A stretch of 14,256 bases of DNA, taken from the NCBI GenBank assembly GCA_018725275.1, contig QLUC01000035.1, positions 1 through 14,256 on the forward strand, read 5' to 3'. The position numbers were made by a program, and so were the translations under genes. The stretch's first letter is position 1, and each line of letters begins with the position of its first letter. Shown here one piece after another: positions 6,481 through 13,679 of this stretch. The notes under the pieces were generated by a model, which was given only the letters and a program-made list of their open reading frames with translations, made no database searches and had not been told where the DNA came from. The DNA comes from Bacillota bacterium. GTDB taxonomy: Bacteria; Bacillota; UBA994.

Positions 6481-7065
6481 ATGGATAAAAAAGACTGGCG
6501 GAAATTGCTTTTAGAGCAGCGTCAGCAGCAGAGTCCCGAGGAAGCGGCCTTGAACAGTGTGCTCATAGGTCAGTCTTTGCTCTCAACTTCGCTTTTTCGT
6601 CTTCCTTGCCGCGTTATGTCCTATGTGCCGGTGCGGGGGGAGGTGGATTTGGGGCCTCTCTTGACCAAGCTTGAGGAGGCCGGGCTGCATATTTTGCTCC
6701 CTAAGGTGATGGAGCGCGGTGTCATCGAGGCTTTTCACTGCCCGCCGCCGTGGCAGCAATTTGTTGCGGCCGCGAGTTTTGGCATCAGCGAGCCGGTCTT
6801 AGGCACCAAGCAGTTTGATCCTCTGGACATTGATGTTGTGCTCGTGCCTGGGGTGGCTTTCGACGCGGGTTTTTATCGTCTCGGCTATGGCGGTGGCTAC
6901 TACGATCGGTTTTTGCCCCGCCTGAGGCGAGAGGCTCTCGCGGTGGGGGTGGCCTTTAGTCTGCAAGTGGTAGACAAGCTACCCCGTCATGCTCATGATT
7001 TTAGGCTAGATGCCTTAGTGACCGAGAGGGGGATGCTCTGGCGGCCACAGGGAAAGCATGCATAG
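6481..7065 (+). CDS. 5-formyltetrahydrofolate cyclo-ligase
   Basis: A 194-residue enzyme that converts 5-formyltetrahydrofolate and ATP to 5,10-methenyltetrahydrofolate, recycling an inhibitory folate form. The N-terminal basic helix (KKDWRKLLLEQR), MSYVPVRGEVDLGPLL (46-61), ILLPKV, FGISEP (100-105), VLVPGVAFD (120-128) and the diagnostic GYGGGYYDRFL (135-145) are all present. An in-frame TTG at 6469 could extend the protein by four residues, but the GGGGG tract at 6471-6475 lies 5 bases from the ATG at 6481, so I chose that ATG. The gene stands alone between the DnaA-box cluster and the groESL promoter. I see no clear promoter or terminator of its own. Confidence 0.92.
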   Translation: MDKKDWRKLLLEQRQQQSPEEAALNSVLIGQSLLSTSLFRLPCRVMSYVPVRGEVDLGPLLTKLEEAGLHILLPKVMERGVIEAFHCPPPWQQFVAAASFGISEPVLGTKQFDPLDIDVVLVPGVAFDAGFYRLGYGGGYYDRFLPRLRREALAVGVAFSLQVVDKLPRHAHDFRLDALVTERGMLWRPQGKHA

Positions 7066-7227
7066 ACCTTGGCAAGTTGAGGATATTAACTAGGCGAGGG
7101 CTGACTTAACCTCTCTGTGCAGCCTAAGAAATCGCGCCTAATACTCTAAGAGAGAGCATTTACGAGCAACAGTGCGAAATGTCGCCATATTCCCTGCTAT
7201 TTGCCGTGCTATCGCCCGAGGAGGGGA

Positions 7228-7256
7228 TTGCCCCCCGCGCGGCAGACGGGTATAGT
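7228..7256 (+). promoter_or_regulatory. Sigma-A-type promoter of groES-groEL
   Basis: TTGCCC (7228-7233) and TATAGT (7251-7256) are spaced by 17 bases and lie immediately upstream of the CIRCE operator, so transcription would start inside or at the edge of the operator. This is the normal arrangement for HrcA-controlled heat-shock genes. Confidence 0.75.
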
Positions 7257-7260
7257 ATTG

Positions 7261-7287
7261 TTAGCACTCAGACTTGTTGAGTGCTAA
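7261..7287 (+). promoter_or_regulatory. CIRCE operator (HrcA binding site)
   Basis: TTAGCACTC (7261-7269), a 9-base spacer and GAGTGCTAA (7279-7287) form a perfect match to the CIRCE consensus. HrcA bound here represses groES-groEL, and release on heat stress allows transcription. Its place just after the -10 element and 33 bases before the groES start fits this role. Confidence 0.97.
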
Positions 7288-7320
7288 CACCTACATAACA
7301 TAATTAAGGAGGTCTGTCTC

Positions 7321-7614
7321 ATGAAGTTACAACCATTGGCTGACAGGGTCGTAGTCAAGGCTCTCGACCGCGAAGAAAAAACCAAGAGTGGCATTGTACT
7401 GCCTGAAACTGCCAAAGAAAAGCCCCAAGAAGGCGAAGTGTTGGCGGTCGGCCCCGGTAAGATGGGCGACGATGGCAAGCGCATGGTTCCGGAAGTAAAA
7501 GTGGGCGACAAGGTTGTCTACTCCAAGTACGGCGGCACTGAAATCAAGATCGACGGCGTAGAATACCTCATTCTCAAAGAATCAGACGTTCTCGCTATCG
7601 TCAACAAAGGATAA
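7321..7614 (+). CDS. groES: Co-chaperonin GroES
   Basis: A 97-residue protein that forms the heptameric lid of the GroEL chamber. It starts MKLQPLADRVVVKAL, has the mobile loop KTKSGIVLPETAKEKP (about 20-35) that contacts GroEL, and VGDKVVYSKYGGTEIKIDG in the roof-proximal part. The length is the normal 94-97 residues. A strong AAGGAGG (7306-7312) lies 8 bases before the ATG. It is transcribed from the CIRCE-controlled promoter with groEL, which starts 13 bases after its stop codon. Confidence 0.98.
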   Translation: MKLQPLADRVVVKALDREEKTKSGIVLPETAKEKPQEGEVLAVGPGKMGDDGKRMVPEVKVGDKVVYSKYGGTEIKIDGVEYLILKESDVLAIVNKG

Positions 7615-7627
7615 GGGGGTTTTTTAG

Positions 7628-9259
7628 ATGGCTAAGAAGATTATCTTCAACGAAGATGCCCGCCGCGCTCTGCAGCGTGGGGTCGATGCCCTAGCTGATG
7701 CAGTTAAGGTTACTCTCGGCCCTAAGGGTCGCAATGTCGTCCTCGATAAGAAATTTGGCGCACCCCTCATCACCAATGACGGCGTGACCATTGCCCGCGA
7801 AATCGAACTTGAGGATGCCTTTGAGAACATGGGCGCCCAGTTGGTCAAGGAAGTAGCTACCAAGACCCAGGACGTAGCCGGCGACGGCACGACCACCGCG
7901 ACCTTGCTCGCCCAAGCGATTGTGCGCGAGGGTCTTAAGAACGTAACCGCCGGTGCCAACCCCATGATCATTAAGAAGGGCATCGAGAAGGCCGTTGAGG
8001 CAGTGGTCAACAATATTAAGTCTATGTCCGCCCCCGTAGCCGACAGTGCCGCCATCTCTCAAGTCGCTGCCATTTCTGCCGGCGACGAAGAAATCGGCCG
8101 CCTCATTGCCGCCGCTATGGACAAGGTGGGCAAGGATGGCGTCATCACCGTAGAAGAATCCAAGACCTTTGGCACCGAGCTTGAAGTGGTGGAAGGCATG
8201 GAGTTTGACCGCGGCTACGTATCCCCTTACATGGTCACCGACGCTGAAAAAATGGAAGCAATTCTCGAGGAGCCCTACATCCTGATCACCGACCGCAAAA
8301 TCAGTGCCATTCACGACATTTTGCCCGTTCTCGAGAAGCTCGTGCAAAAGGGCAAGCCCCTCCTCATCATTGCTGAAGACGTTGAAGGCGAAGCCCTCGC
8401 CACCCTCGTCGTCAACAAGCTCCGCGGCACCTTCACCTGCGTGGCCGTTAAGGCTCCCGGTTTTGGCGACCGCAGGAAGGCTATGCTCTCGGACATCGCC
8501 GTCTTGACCAATGGTCAAGTTATTTCCGAAGAGCTCGGTTTAGAGCTTAAGAGTACCGACATTGCCATGCTGGGCCGGGCTCGCCAAGTGCGCATCGGCA
8601 AAGAAGAAACCGTCATCGTCGACGGCCATGGCTCTAAAGAAGAGATCAACAAGCGCATCAACCAGATCAAGGTTCAGGTTGAAGAGAGCACCTCAGATTT
8701 CGATAAAGAAAAGCTGCAAGAGCGCTTGGCCAAACTCGCTGGCGGCGTCGCCGTCATTCGCGTGGGTGCCGCCACTGAGGTGGAGATGAAGGAGAAGAAG
8801 CTCCGCATCGAGGACGCTCTCGCTGCTACCCGTGCCGCAGTCGAAGAAGGCATTGTGCCCGGTGGCGGTCTCGCTTTGCTCGTTTCCATCCCCGTGCTTG
8901 ACAAACTAGAAGTGGTCGGCGATGTCAAGACCGGTGTCGACATTGTTCGCCGCGCCCTAGAAGAACCCATGCGCCAAATTGCCTACAATGCCGGCCTCGA
9001 AGGCGCCGTCATTATCGGCAAGGCCAAGGAGCAACCCGTTGGTTACGGCCTAGATGCCCTCAGCGGCAAATGGGTAAACATGGTCGAAGCCGGCATTGTC
9101 GACCCAGCCAAGGTTGTGCGTAGCGCCCTCCAAAACGCCGCTTCTATCGCCGCCATGATTCTCACCACCGAGACCCTCGTTGCCGACAAGCCAGAGCCAA
9201 AGGGCGGCGGTATGCCGAACCCAGGCATGGGCGGCATGGGCGGCATGGACATGATGTAG
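7628..9259 (+). CDS. groEL: Chaperonin GroEL
   Basis: A 543-residue chaperonin subunit of normal length that folds cytosolic proteins as a double ring of fourteen with GroES. Visible are VTLGPKGRNVVLD (28-40), the ATP-site loop GDGTTTAT (85-92, D86), the apical domain in the middle third, VEEGIVPGGG near residue 405-415, and the flexible Gly-Gly-Met tail (GGMPNPGMGGMGGMDMM). A GGGGG tract lies just ahead of the ATG. Its TAG stop codon shares its last base with the GTG start of the next gene, an unusual arrangement described in the findings. Confidence 0.98.
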   Translation: MAKKIIFNEDARRALQRGVDALADAVKVTLGPKGRNVVLDKKFGAPLITNDGVTIAREIELEDAFENMGAQLVKEVATKTQDVAGDGTTTATLLAQAIVREGLKNVTAGANPMIIKKGIEKAVEAVVNNIKSMSAPVADSAAISQVAAISAGDEEIGRLIAAAMDKVGKDGVITVEESKTFGTELEVVEGMEFDRGYVSPYMVTDAEKMEAILEEPYILITDRKISAIHDILPVLEKLVQKGKPLLIIAEDVEGEALATLVVNKLRGTFTCVAVKAPGFGDRRKAMLSDIAVLTNGQVISEELGLELKSTDIAMLGRARQVRIGKEETVIVDGHGSKEEINKRINQIKVQVEESTSDFDKEKLQERLAKLAGGVAVIRVGAATEVEMKEKKLRIEDALAATRAAVEEGIVPGGGLALLVSIPVLDKLEVVGDVKTGVDIVRRALEEPMRQIAYNAGLEGAVIIGKAKEQPVGYGLDALSGKWVNMVEAGIVDPAKVVRSALQNAASIAAMILTTETLVADKPEPKGGGMPNPGMGGMGGMDMM

Positions 9260-9810
9260 TGGATGTTTTTCTTGTAGCGCGGCCTACCGGAAAGCTGCTC
9301 AGTCTGGCAGCCGAAGTGCAAGAAAAACTAAACATTCGTTACCGGCTGTACGACCAGGCCTTGCCACCACTGCATCTTACCCTCCTGCGTATTAACCCTA
9401 GTGGGAAGCAAGATTTGTCCGCGGTCGTAGCCGGTATCAAACAAGCAGTAAACCTCGCGCCCTCGTTCAAAATCGAGGCGCGGGGTTACCTGCGTTTTGG
9501 CTCGCCGCATTTAGCGGTGGGTATCGCGGTGCGCCGCACCGCGGCTTTGCTTCGTCTGCGGACTGTACTGGCCGAGAGGCTGGGCGAGCAGGTGGTGCCG
9601 GTGGCTGGGGGGCATTGGCGCCCGCATATAACCCTCGTTTCGGCTGCCTTTAGCAATAATGCTTGGGGCGAAGAAGGCTGCCTAGCGGCTTACCACGATG
9701 CCCTCGCCTTTCCCATGCGGGCCGAGTGTGCGGTAAGCGAGCTAGAGTTGTGGTATCCTGAATATGTGCCCAAGGTGCAGGTAGTGGCTAGTTTTCACCT
9801 GATGCCCTAA
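9259..9810 (+). CDS. 2H phosphoesterase / LigT-like (2'-5' RNA ligase superfamily) protein
   Basis: A 183-residue protein with the two HxT motifs of the 2H phosphoesterase superfamily: HLT at 39-41 in PPLHLTLLRI and HIT at 123-125 in WRPHITLVSA, about 82 residues apart as in LigT and ThpR proteins. These enzymes act on 2',3'-cyclic phosphates or 2'-5' linkages in RNA; the real substrate here is unknown. The start is the GTG at 9259, which overlaps the groEL stop by one base. The N-terminus MDVFLVARPTG fits the first beta strand of the fold. No strong ribosome binding site is close, though the G-rich end of groEL may serve. It probably shares the groESL transcript and is translated by reinitiation. 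Confidence 0.8.
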   Translation: MDVFLVARPTGKLLSLAAEVQEKLNIRYRLYDQALPPLHLTLLRINPSGKQDLSAVVAGIKQAVNLAPSFKIEARGYLRFGSPHLAVGIAVRRTAALLRLRTVLAERLGEQVVPVAGGHWRPHITLVSAAFSNNAWGEEGCLAAYHDALAFPMRAECAVSELELWYPEYVPKVQVVASFHLMP

Positions 9811-9864
9811 GAATGAGTGGAGCACCTTTTTCCTCGCGTTACCCGTTTATTGGTCAAATATGGA

Positions 9865-9885
9865 CAACGCACCAACGGTGCGTTG
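9865..9885 (+). promoter_or_regulatory. Perfect hairpin or palindrome in the guaA leader
   Basis: CAACGCACC (9865-9873), a 3-base loop AAC and GGTGCGTTG (9877-9885) form a perfect 9-bp stem, 17 bases before the chosen guaA start. No T-run follows, so it is not a plain terminator. It may be an operator or a leader RNA structure. Confidence 0.5.
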
Positions 9886-9902
9886 CTACGGGGGGCCTAG
9901 TA

Positions 9903-11444
9903 GTGCAGGCAAAACACGAAATGGTCATTATTTTAGACTTCGGCGGGCAGTATGCCCAGCTCATCGCGCGCCGCATCCGTGAACTTCAGGTTTATTGCGA
10001 GATTTGGACGCATGCAACCACGGCTCTAGATATTGCCAAGGCTAAGCCGCTGGCGGTCATTTTTTCGGGAGGGCCTAATTCGGTGTACGCCCCTAATGCG
10101 CCCAAAGTCGACGAGGCAATTTTTGGCCTGGGTATACCCATCCTTGGCATTTGTTATGGCATGCAGCTCATGGCCCAGGCCCTCGGCGGGCGGGTGGGGC
10201 AGACGAAGAGCGGCGGCGAGTATGGACGCTCCAAGCTAACGGTAACTGAGAGTGGCGGCATTTTTGCCGGGCTGCCGGCGACGATGACGGTTTTGATGAG
10301 CCACGGTGATGCCGTCACTTTTCTGCCGCTGGGCTTTACCGGCACAGCCACCACGGCCGACACCCCTCTGGCGGCCATGCACGACCTGGGGCGTGGGTTA
10401 GTCGGGGTGCAATTTCACCCTGAGGTAGTGCCCACCGACTTTGGGAGCATTATGCTAAAAAACTTCTTGTTTGGTACGGCCCGGGCGCACGGCGATTGGC
10501 AGATGAATTCCTTTGTCGATACCGCCACCTCGGCAATTGCAGATCTGGTGGGTGAGGATGAAGTCATTTGCGGTTTAAGCGGCGGGGTAGATTCGGCAGT
10601 GGCGGCCCTCCTGGTGCATCGCGCCATCGGCACCAAGCTCACCTCCATCTTTGTCGACCACGGCCTATTGCGTAAGGGCGAAGCCGAGCAGGTGGTGCAC
10701 ACTTTCCAACACGAACTAGGGCTTAAACTCGTCTACGTCGATGCCCGCGAACGTTTCGTGGCGAAACTCCTGGGCATTACCGACCCCGAAGCGAAGCGCA
10801 AAATTATTGGCAACGAGTTTGTGCGGGTCTTTGAAGAAGAGGCTCTGCGGGTGGGTGGCGCCAAGTTCCTGGTGCAAGGCACGCTCTACCCCGATGTCAT
10901 CGAGAGCGGCAGCTCCACTGCGGCCACCATCAAGACCCACCACAATGTGGGAGGGCTTCCCAAGGACATGAAACTATCCCTCATCGAGCCACTGCGCTAC
11001 CTTTTTAAAGACGAAGTGCGCGCCGTAGGGCGTGAACTCGGCCTCGCCCCAGTTATCGTCGAAAGACACCCCTTCCCCGGCCCGGGGCTGGCCGTGCGCA
11101 TCATGGGTGAAGTTACCAGAGAGCGTCTGTTTACCTTGCGCGAGGCAGACTTTATCGTGCGTGACGAAATCGAGTGTGCCGGACTTCACGGTGACATTTG
11201 GCAGTGCTTTGCCGTACTAACCGGAGTAAAGACCGTCGGCGTCATGGGCGACGAGCGCACCTACGCCGAAGTCGTCGCCGTGCGAGCCGTTTCGTCCACT
11301 GACGCCATGACCGCCCAGTGGTACCGACTCCCCTATGATGTGCTGGAGCGTATTTCGCGCCGCATTGTCAATGAAGTGCGGGGCGTCAATCGGGTAGTCT
11401 ACGACATCACCAGCAAGCCCCCGGGAACGATAGAGTGGGAGTAG
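9903..11444 (+). CDS. guaA: GMP synthase (glutamine-hydrolysing)
   Basis: A 513-residue enzyme, the same length as B. subtilis GuaA, that converts XMP to GMP using glutamine and ATP. The class I glutamine amidotransferase domain (1-190) has LDFGGQYAQLIARRIRE, the nucleophile C84 in GICYGMQLM and the partners H172 and E174 in FHPEV. The ATP pyrophosphatase domain has the PP-loop SGGVDS (226-231). The dimerisation domain ends in the family tail PPGTIEWE. I chose the GTG at 9903 because GGGGGG lies 7 bases or so upstream and the conserved part begins nearby; an ATG at 9813 would add 30 residues unlike the family and run through the leader hairpin. An ATG at 9921 is the other option. Confidence 0.95.
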   Translation: MQAKHEMVIILDFGGQYAQLIARRIRELQVYCEIWTHATTALDIAKAKPLAVIFSGGPNSVYAPNAPKVDEAIFGLGIPILGICYGMQLMAQALGGRVGQTKSGGEYGRSKLTVTESGGIFAGLPATMTVLMSHGDAVTFLPLGFTGTATTADTPLAAMHDLGRGLVGVQFHPEVVPTDFGSIMLKNFLFGTARAHGDWQMNSFVDTATSAIADLVGEDEVICGLSGGVDSAVAALLVHRAIGTKLTSIFVDHGLLRKGEAEQVVHTFQHELGLKLVYVDARERFVAKLLGITDPEAKRKIIGNEFVRVFEEEALRVGGAKFLVQGTLYPDVIESGSSTAATIKTHHNVGGLPKDMKLSLIEPLRYLFKDEVRAVGRELGLAPVIVERHPFPGPGLAVRIMGEVTRERLFTLREADFIVRDEIECAGLHGDIWQCFAVLTGVKTVGVMGDERTYAEVVAVRAVSSTDAMTAQWYRLPYDVLERISRRIVNEVRGVNRVVYDITSKPPGTIEWE

Positions 11445-11487
11445 CAGACAAAAACCCTGAGAACACTGATGGGTCTGCCCCCTTTTT
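11444..11487 (+). terminator. Likely terminator of guaA
   Basis: GCAGAC (from 11444) with CCC further on pairs with GGGTCTGC (11471-11478), leaving an A-rich bulge on the left arm, and is followed by CCCC and TTTTT (11483-11487). It begins at the last base of the guaA stop codon. Confidence 0.62.
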
Positions 11488-11495
11488 GTAGACTC

Positions 11496-11512
11496 GCTTA
11501 TAAAATATAAGC
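11496..11512. promoter_or_regulatory. Perfect palindrome upstream of the polymerase cassette
   Basis: GCTTATA (11496-11502), AAA, TATAAGC (11506-11512) form a perfect 7-3-7 inverted repeat that ends 2 bases before a consensus -35 TTGACA. It has the size and place of a repressor or activator site. It does not match the LexA box I know for Firmicutes. Confidence 0.5.
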
Positions 11513-11514
11513 AA

Positions 11515-11541
11515 TTGACATGTGCTTTTGGCAAATCTAAT
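11515..11541 (+). promoter_or_regulatory. Possible promoter of the polymerase-yolD cassette
   Basis: A perfect -35 TTGACA (11515-11520) is followed by TCTAAT (11536-11541, 5 of 6) with a spacer of only 15 bases. A 17-base spacer would place the poor TAATTT at the -10. The suboptimal geometry suggests a promoter that needs an activator or is weak. Confidence 0.45.
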
Positions 11542-11599
11542 TTGACGAAGGTGCGGCGAGATTAAGCCATGTCAAACGACTGAGGGGAGGTGAAATGGC

Positions 11600-13129
11600 G
11601 TGGCAAAAAAGAATCGCGTTTATATCGCATTCGACTTGAAGTCTTTTTATGCTTCTGTAGAGTGCGTCGAGCGAAGCCTTGACCCGATGAACACCAACCT
11701 CGTAGTCGCCGATTCCAGCCGCACGGAAAAGACCATTTGCCTTGCTGTTTCGCCCTCGCTCAAATCTTACGGAATTTCTGGGCGGGCAAGATTGTTTGAA
11801 GTCGTGCAGAAAATCAGAGAAGCGAATGCAGAGCGCCAACGCTTGGCACCTGGACGCGCGTTCACTGGAGAATCATATGACTTTGCGGTGCTAAAAACCT
11901 CGCCTGCCCTGGCTATTTCCTATATAGTCGCACCGCCGCGCATGGCTCTGTATATGAAGTACAGCACGCGGATTTACAGCACTTATTTAAAATATGTTGC
12001 CCCTCTGGATATTCATGTTTACTCAATCGATGAGGTGTTCATCGATGCCACGAGTTATTTGAACACTTATCATCAAACGCCACGGGAGATGGCCATGATG
12101 ATAATTCAGGAAGTTCTCAAGACGACCGGCGTCACAGCGATAGCTGGGATTGGCACGAATCTATATCTTGCTAAAATCGCGATGGACATTCGTGCGAAAC
12201 ATATTGCGCCAGATAAAGACGGTGTACGGATTGCGGAGCTGGATGAGGCAAGCTACCGCCAACTGCTCTGGACACACCGCCCGCTTACGGATTTCTGGCG
12301 TGTTGGACAGGGATACGCCAAGAAGCTAGAGGCACATGGGATGTTTACAATGGGCGATGTAGCAAGATGCTCTGTTGGAAAGCCCAGCGAGTACAAAAAC
12401 GAAGGTTTGCTTTATAAGCTTTTCGGCATCAATGCAGAGTTGCTGATCGACCATGCCTGGGGCTGGGAGCCTTGCACGATAGCCGATATTAAGGCGTATA
12501 AGCCCAGCACCAACAGTATAAGTTCGGGGCAGGTTCTTCATCTCCCCTATACTTTTGATCAAGCAAAACTGATTGTGCGGGAAATGACTGACCTTCTAGT
12601 TTTAGATTTAGTTGGAAAAGGCCTTGTCACCGACCAGATGGTTTTGACCATAGGATATGACATTGAAAATCTCACGAATCCAGAGATCAGCAAGGCCTAT
12701 CACGGTGAAATCACAACAGACCATTATGGCCGCAAGATTCCTAAACACGCCCACGGCACCGCTAACTTGCGGCGCCAGACATCCTCCACGAGGTTGATCA
12801 TGGATGTGGTTATGAAGTTGTTGGACCGTATTGCAGATAAAAACTTACTGGTTAGAAGAGTCAATATCACGGCAAATCATGTCGTCAGTGAAAATGCTGT
12901 ATCAAAGCCCGGCCCCTTCGAGCAGCTTGACCTGTTTACAGATTATGCAGTTGTGCAAAAGAAAACTGCGGAGGAAGATGCAGCGTTGGCACGAGAAAAA
13001 AGGATGCAGGAGGCTGTCATTAAGATAAAGAATAAGTACGGCAAAAACATTGTCCTGAGGGGTATGAACCTTGAAGAAGGCGCTACAACAACTTCTCGCA
13101 ATCGACAGATTGGAGGACATAAGGCGTGA
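11600..13129 (+). CDS. Y-family translesion DNA polymerase (UmuC/UvrX type)
   Basis: A 509-residue error-prone polymerase. The palm motif YIAFDLKSFYASVE holds catalytic D12 and the steric-gate position Y17; YSIDEVFIDA holds D144 and E145. Helix-hairpin-helix and little-finger regions follow (about 230-420). QLDLF at 442-446 matches the beta-clamp binding motif. The C-terminal end GKNIVLRGMNLEEGATTTSR with RNRQIGGHKA is characteristic of the Firmicute UmuC-like group that travels with YolD proteins. The GTG at 11600 has GGGGAGG 9 bases upstream; the nearby ATG at 11595 is out of frame. Composition is AT-richer than the flanks (for example 26 of 60 G+C at 12061-12120 against 39 of 60 at 5821-5880), which suggests acquisition. 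It would copy past damaged bases. Confidence 0.93.
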   Translation: MAKKNRVYIAFDLKSFYASVECVERSLDPMNTNLVVADSSRTEKTICLAVSPSLKSYGISGRARLFEVVQKIREANAERQRLAPGRAFTGESYDFAVLKTSPALAISYIVAPPRMALYMKYSTRIYSTYLKYVAPLDIHVYSIDEVFIDATSYLNTYHQTPREMAMMIIQEVLKTTGVTAIAGIGTNLYLAKIAMDIRAKHIAPDKDGVRIAELDEASYRQLLWTHRPLTDFWRVGQGYAKKLEAHGMFTMGDVARCSVGKPSEYKNEGLLYKLFGINAELLIDHAWGWEPCTIADIKAYKPSTNSISSGQVLHLPYTFDQAKLIVREMTDLLVLDLVGKGLVTDQMVLTIGYDIENLTNPEISKAYHGEITTDHYGRKIPKHAHGTANLRRQTSSTRLIMDVVMKLLDRIADKNLLVRRVNITANHVVSENAVSKPGPFEQLDLFTDYAVVQKKTAEEDAALAREKRMQEAVIKIKNKYGKNIVLRGMNLEEGATTTSRNRQIGGHKA

Positions 13130-13551
13130 TGAATCCATACGATGACATTATCAATTTGCCGCGCCACACCTCCAAATCGCGGCCGCATATGTCCGCACAT
13201 GACCGCGCGGCACAGTTTTCCCCGTTTGCTGCGCTCACTGGTTACGATTCCGCTATCACTGAAACAGGTCGTTTAACAGATAATAAAGTGGAGTTGGATG
13301 AATACAGCAAGGCAGATTTGAACGAGAAACTATCCAAAATAAATGGCCAGATAGACGAGCAGCCCCAAGTCTCGATCACCTATTTTCGGCCGGACAAAAA
13401 GAAAGCCGGTGGCACGTATATTACGGCTACCGGAGTCGTTAAGAAAATAAATCCGTATGAGCGGACGGTGGTCATGCAGGACGCCACGATGATTCCGATG
13501 GATGATATTTCTGAAATAGACGGTGCGATGTTCGGCACATTCAAAGATTGA
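13129..13551 (+). CDS. YolD-like protein partnered with the Y-family polymerase
   Basis: A 140-residue YolD-family protein. The motif MSAHDRAAQFSPFAALTGYD followed by AITETGRLTD, and later ISYFRPD-type and GVVKKINPYERTVVM strands, are typical of the family. YolD genes often lie directly behind a umuC/uvrX-like gene, also in the SPbeta prophage, and have been proposed to take the place of UmuD; the biochemical role is not settled. The ATG at 13129 overlaps the polymerase stop as TGATG. A GTG at 13126 in the same frame is an alternative, 9 bases after the GGAGG at 13112-13116. Composition matches the polymerase gene, so the two form one cassette. Confidence 0.88.
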   Translation: MNPYDDIINLPRHTSKSRPHMSAHDRAAQFSPFAALTGYDSAITETGRLTDNKVELDEYSKADLNEKLSKINGQIDEQPQVSITYFRPDKKKAGGTYITATGVVKKINPYERTVVMQDATMIPMDDISEIDGAMFGTFKD

Positions 13552-13612
13552 GGTGCCTGCAGTGCTTGAAGAATCCGAAGCAGAGAGTAGCGAGTAAGCG
13601 CCCGGACCTTGA

Positions 13613-13641
13613 TTGACAAGAGGGCAATTCTCTAGGATAAT
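13613..13641 (+). promoter_or_regulatory. Consensus sigma-A-type promoter of the PerR-like gene
   Basis: A perfect -35 TTGACA (13613-13618), a 17-base spacer and -10 GATAAT (13636-13641, 5 of 6). It lies 38 bases before the start codon and ahead of a palindrome that the product could bind. Confidence 0.85.
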
Positions 13642-13651
13642 AAATATAACA

Positions 13652-13662
13652 GTAATCATTAC
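13652..13662. promoter_or_regulatory. Fur-family operator candidate (GTAATcATTAC)
   Basis: A perfect 5-1-5 palindrome lies 10 bases after the -10 element, where a bound repressor would block transcription. The core ATnAT symmetry is that of Fur/PerR/Zur operators. GTAATnATTAC resembles the Zur core more than the PerR consensus TTATAATnATTATAA. Autoregulation is inferred. Confidence 0.6.
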
Positions 13663-13679
13663 CACTTGGGGGAAGACAG

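Noticed and set aside
7691..8518. A 275-codon open frame on the minus strand inside groEL
   Set aside because: It lies antisense to a fully conserved groEL gene, has no recognisable domain and reflects the base composition of groEL codons.
9259..9900. Purine riboswitch ahead of guaA
   Set aside because: I could not find the three-way junction elements expected of a guanine riboswitch; only a simple hairpin is present and the region is mostly coding for the 2H phosphoesterase.
11445..11599. LexA (SOS) box ahead of the Y-family polymerase
   Set aside because: No GAACnnnnGTTC-like sequence is present; the nearest GAAC near 11461 lacks the right half.
11444..13620. Attachment sites or terminal repeats around the polymerase cassette
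   Set aside because: I compared both flanks and saw only chance matches such as TTGACA, which belong to promoters.
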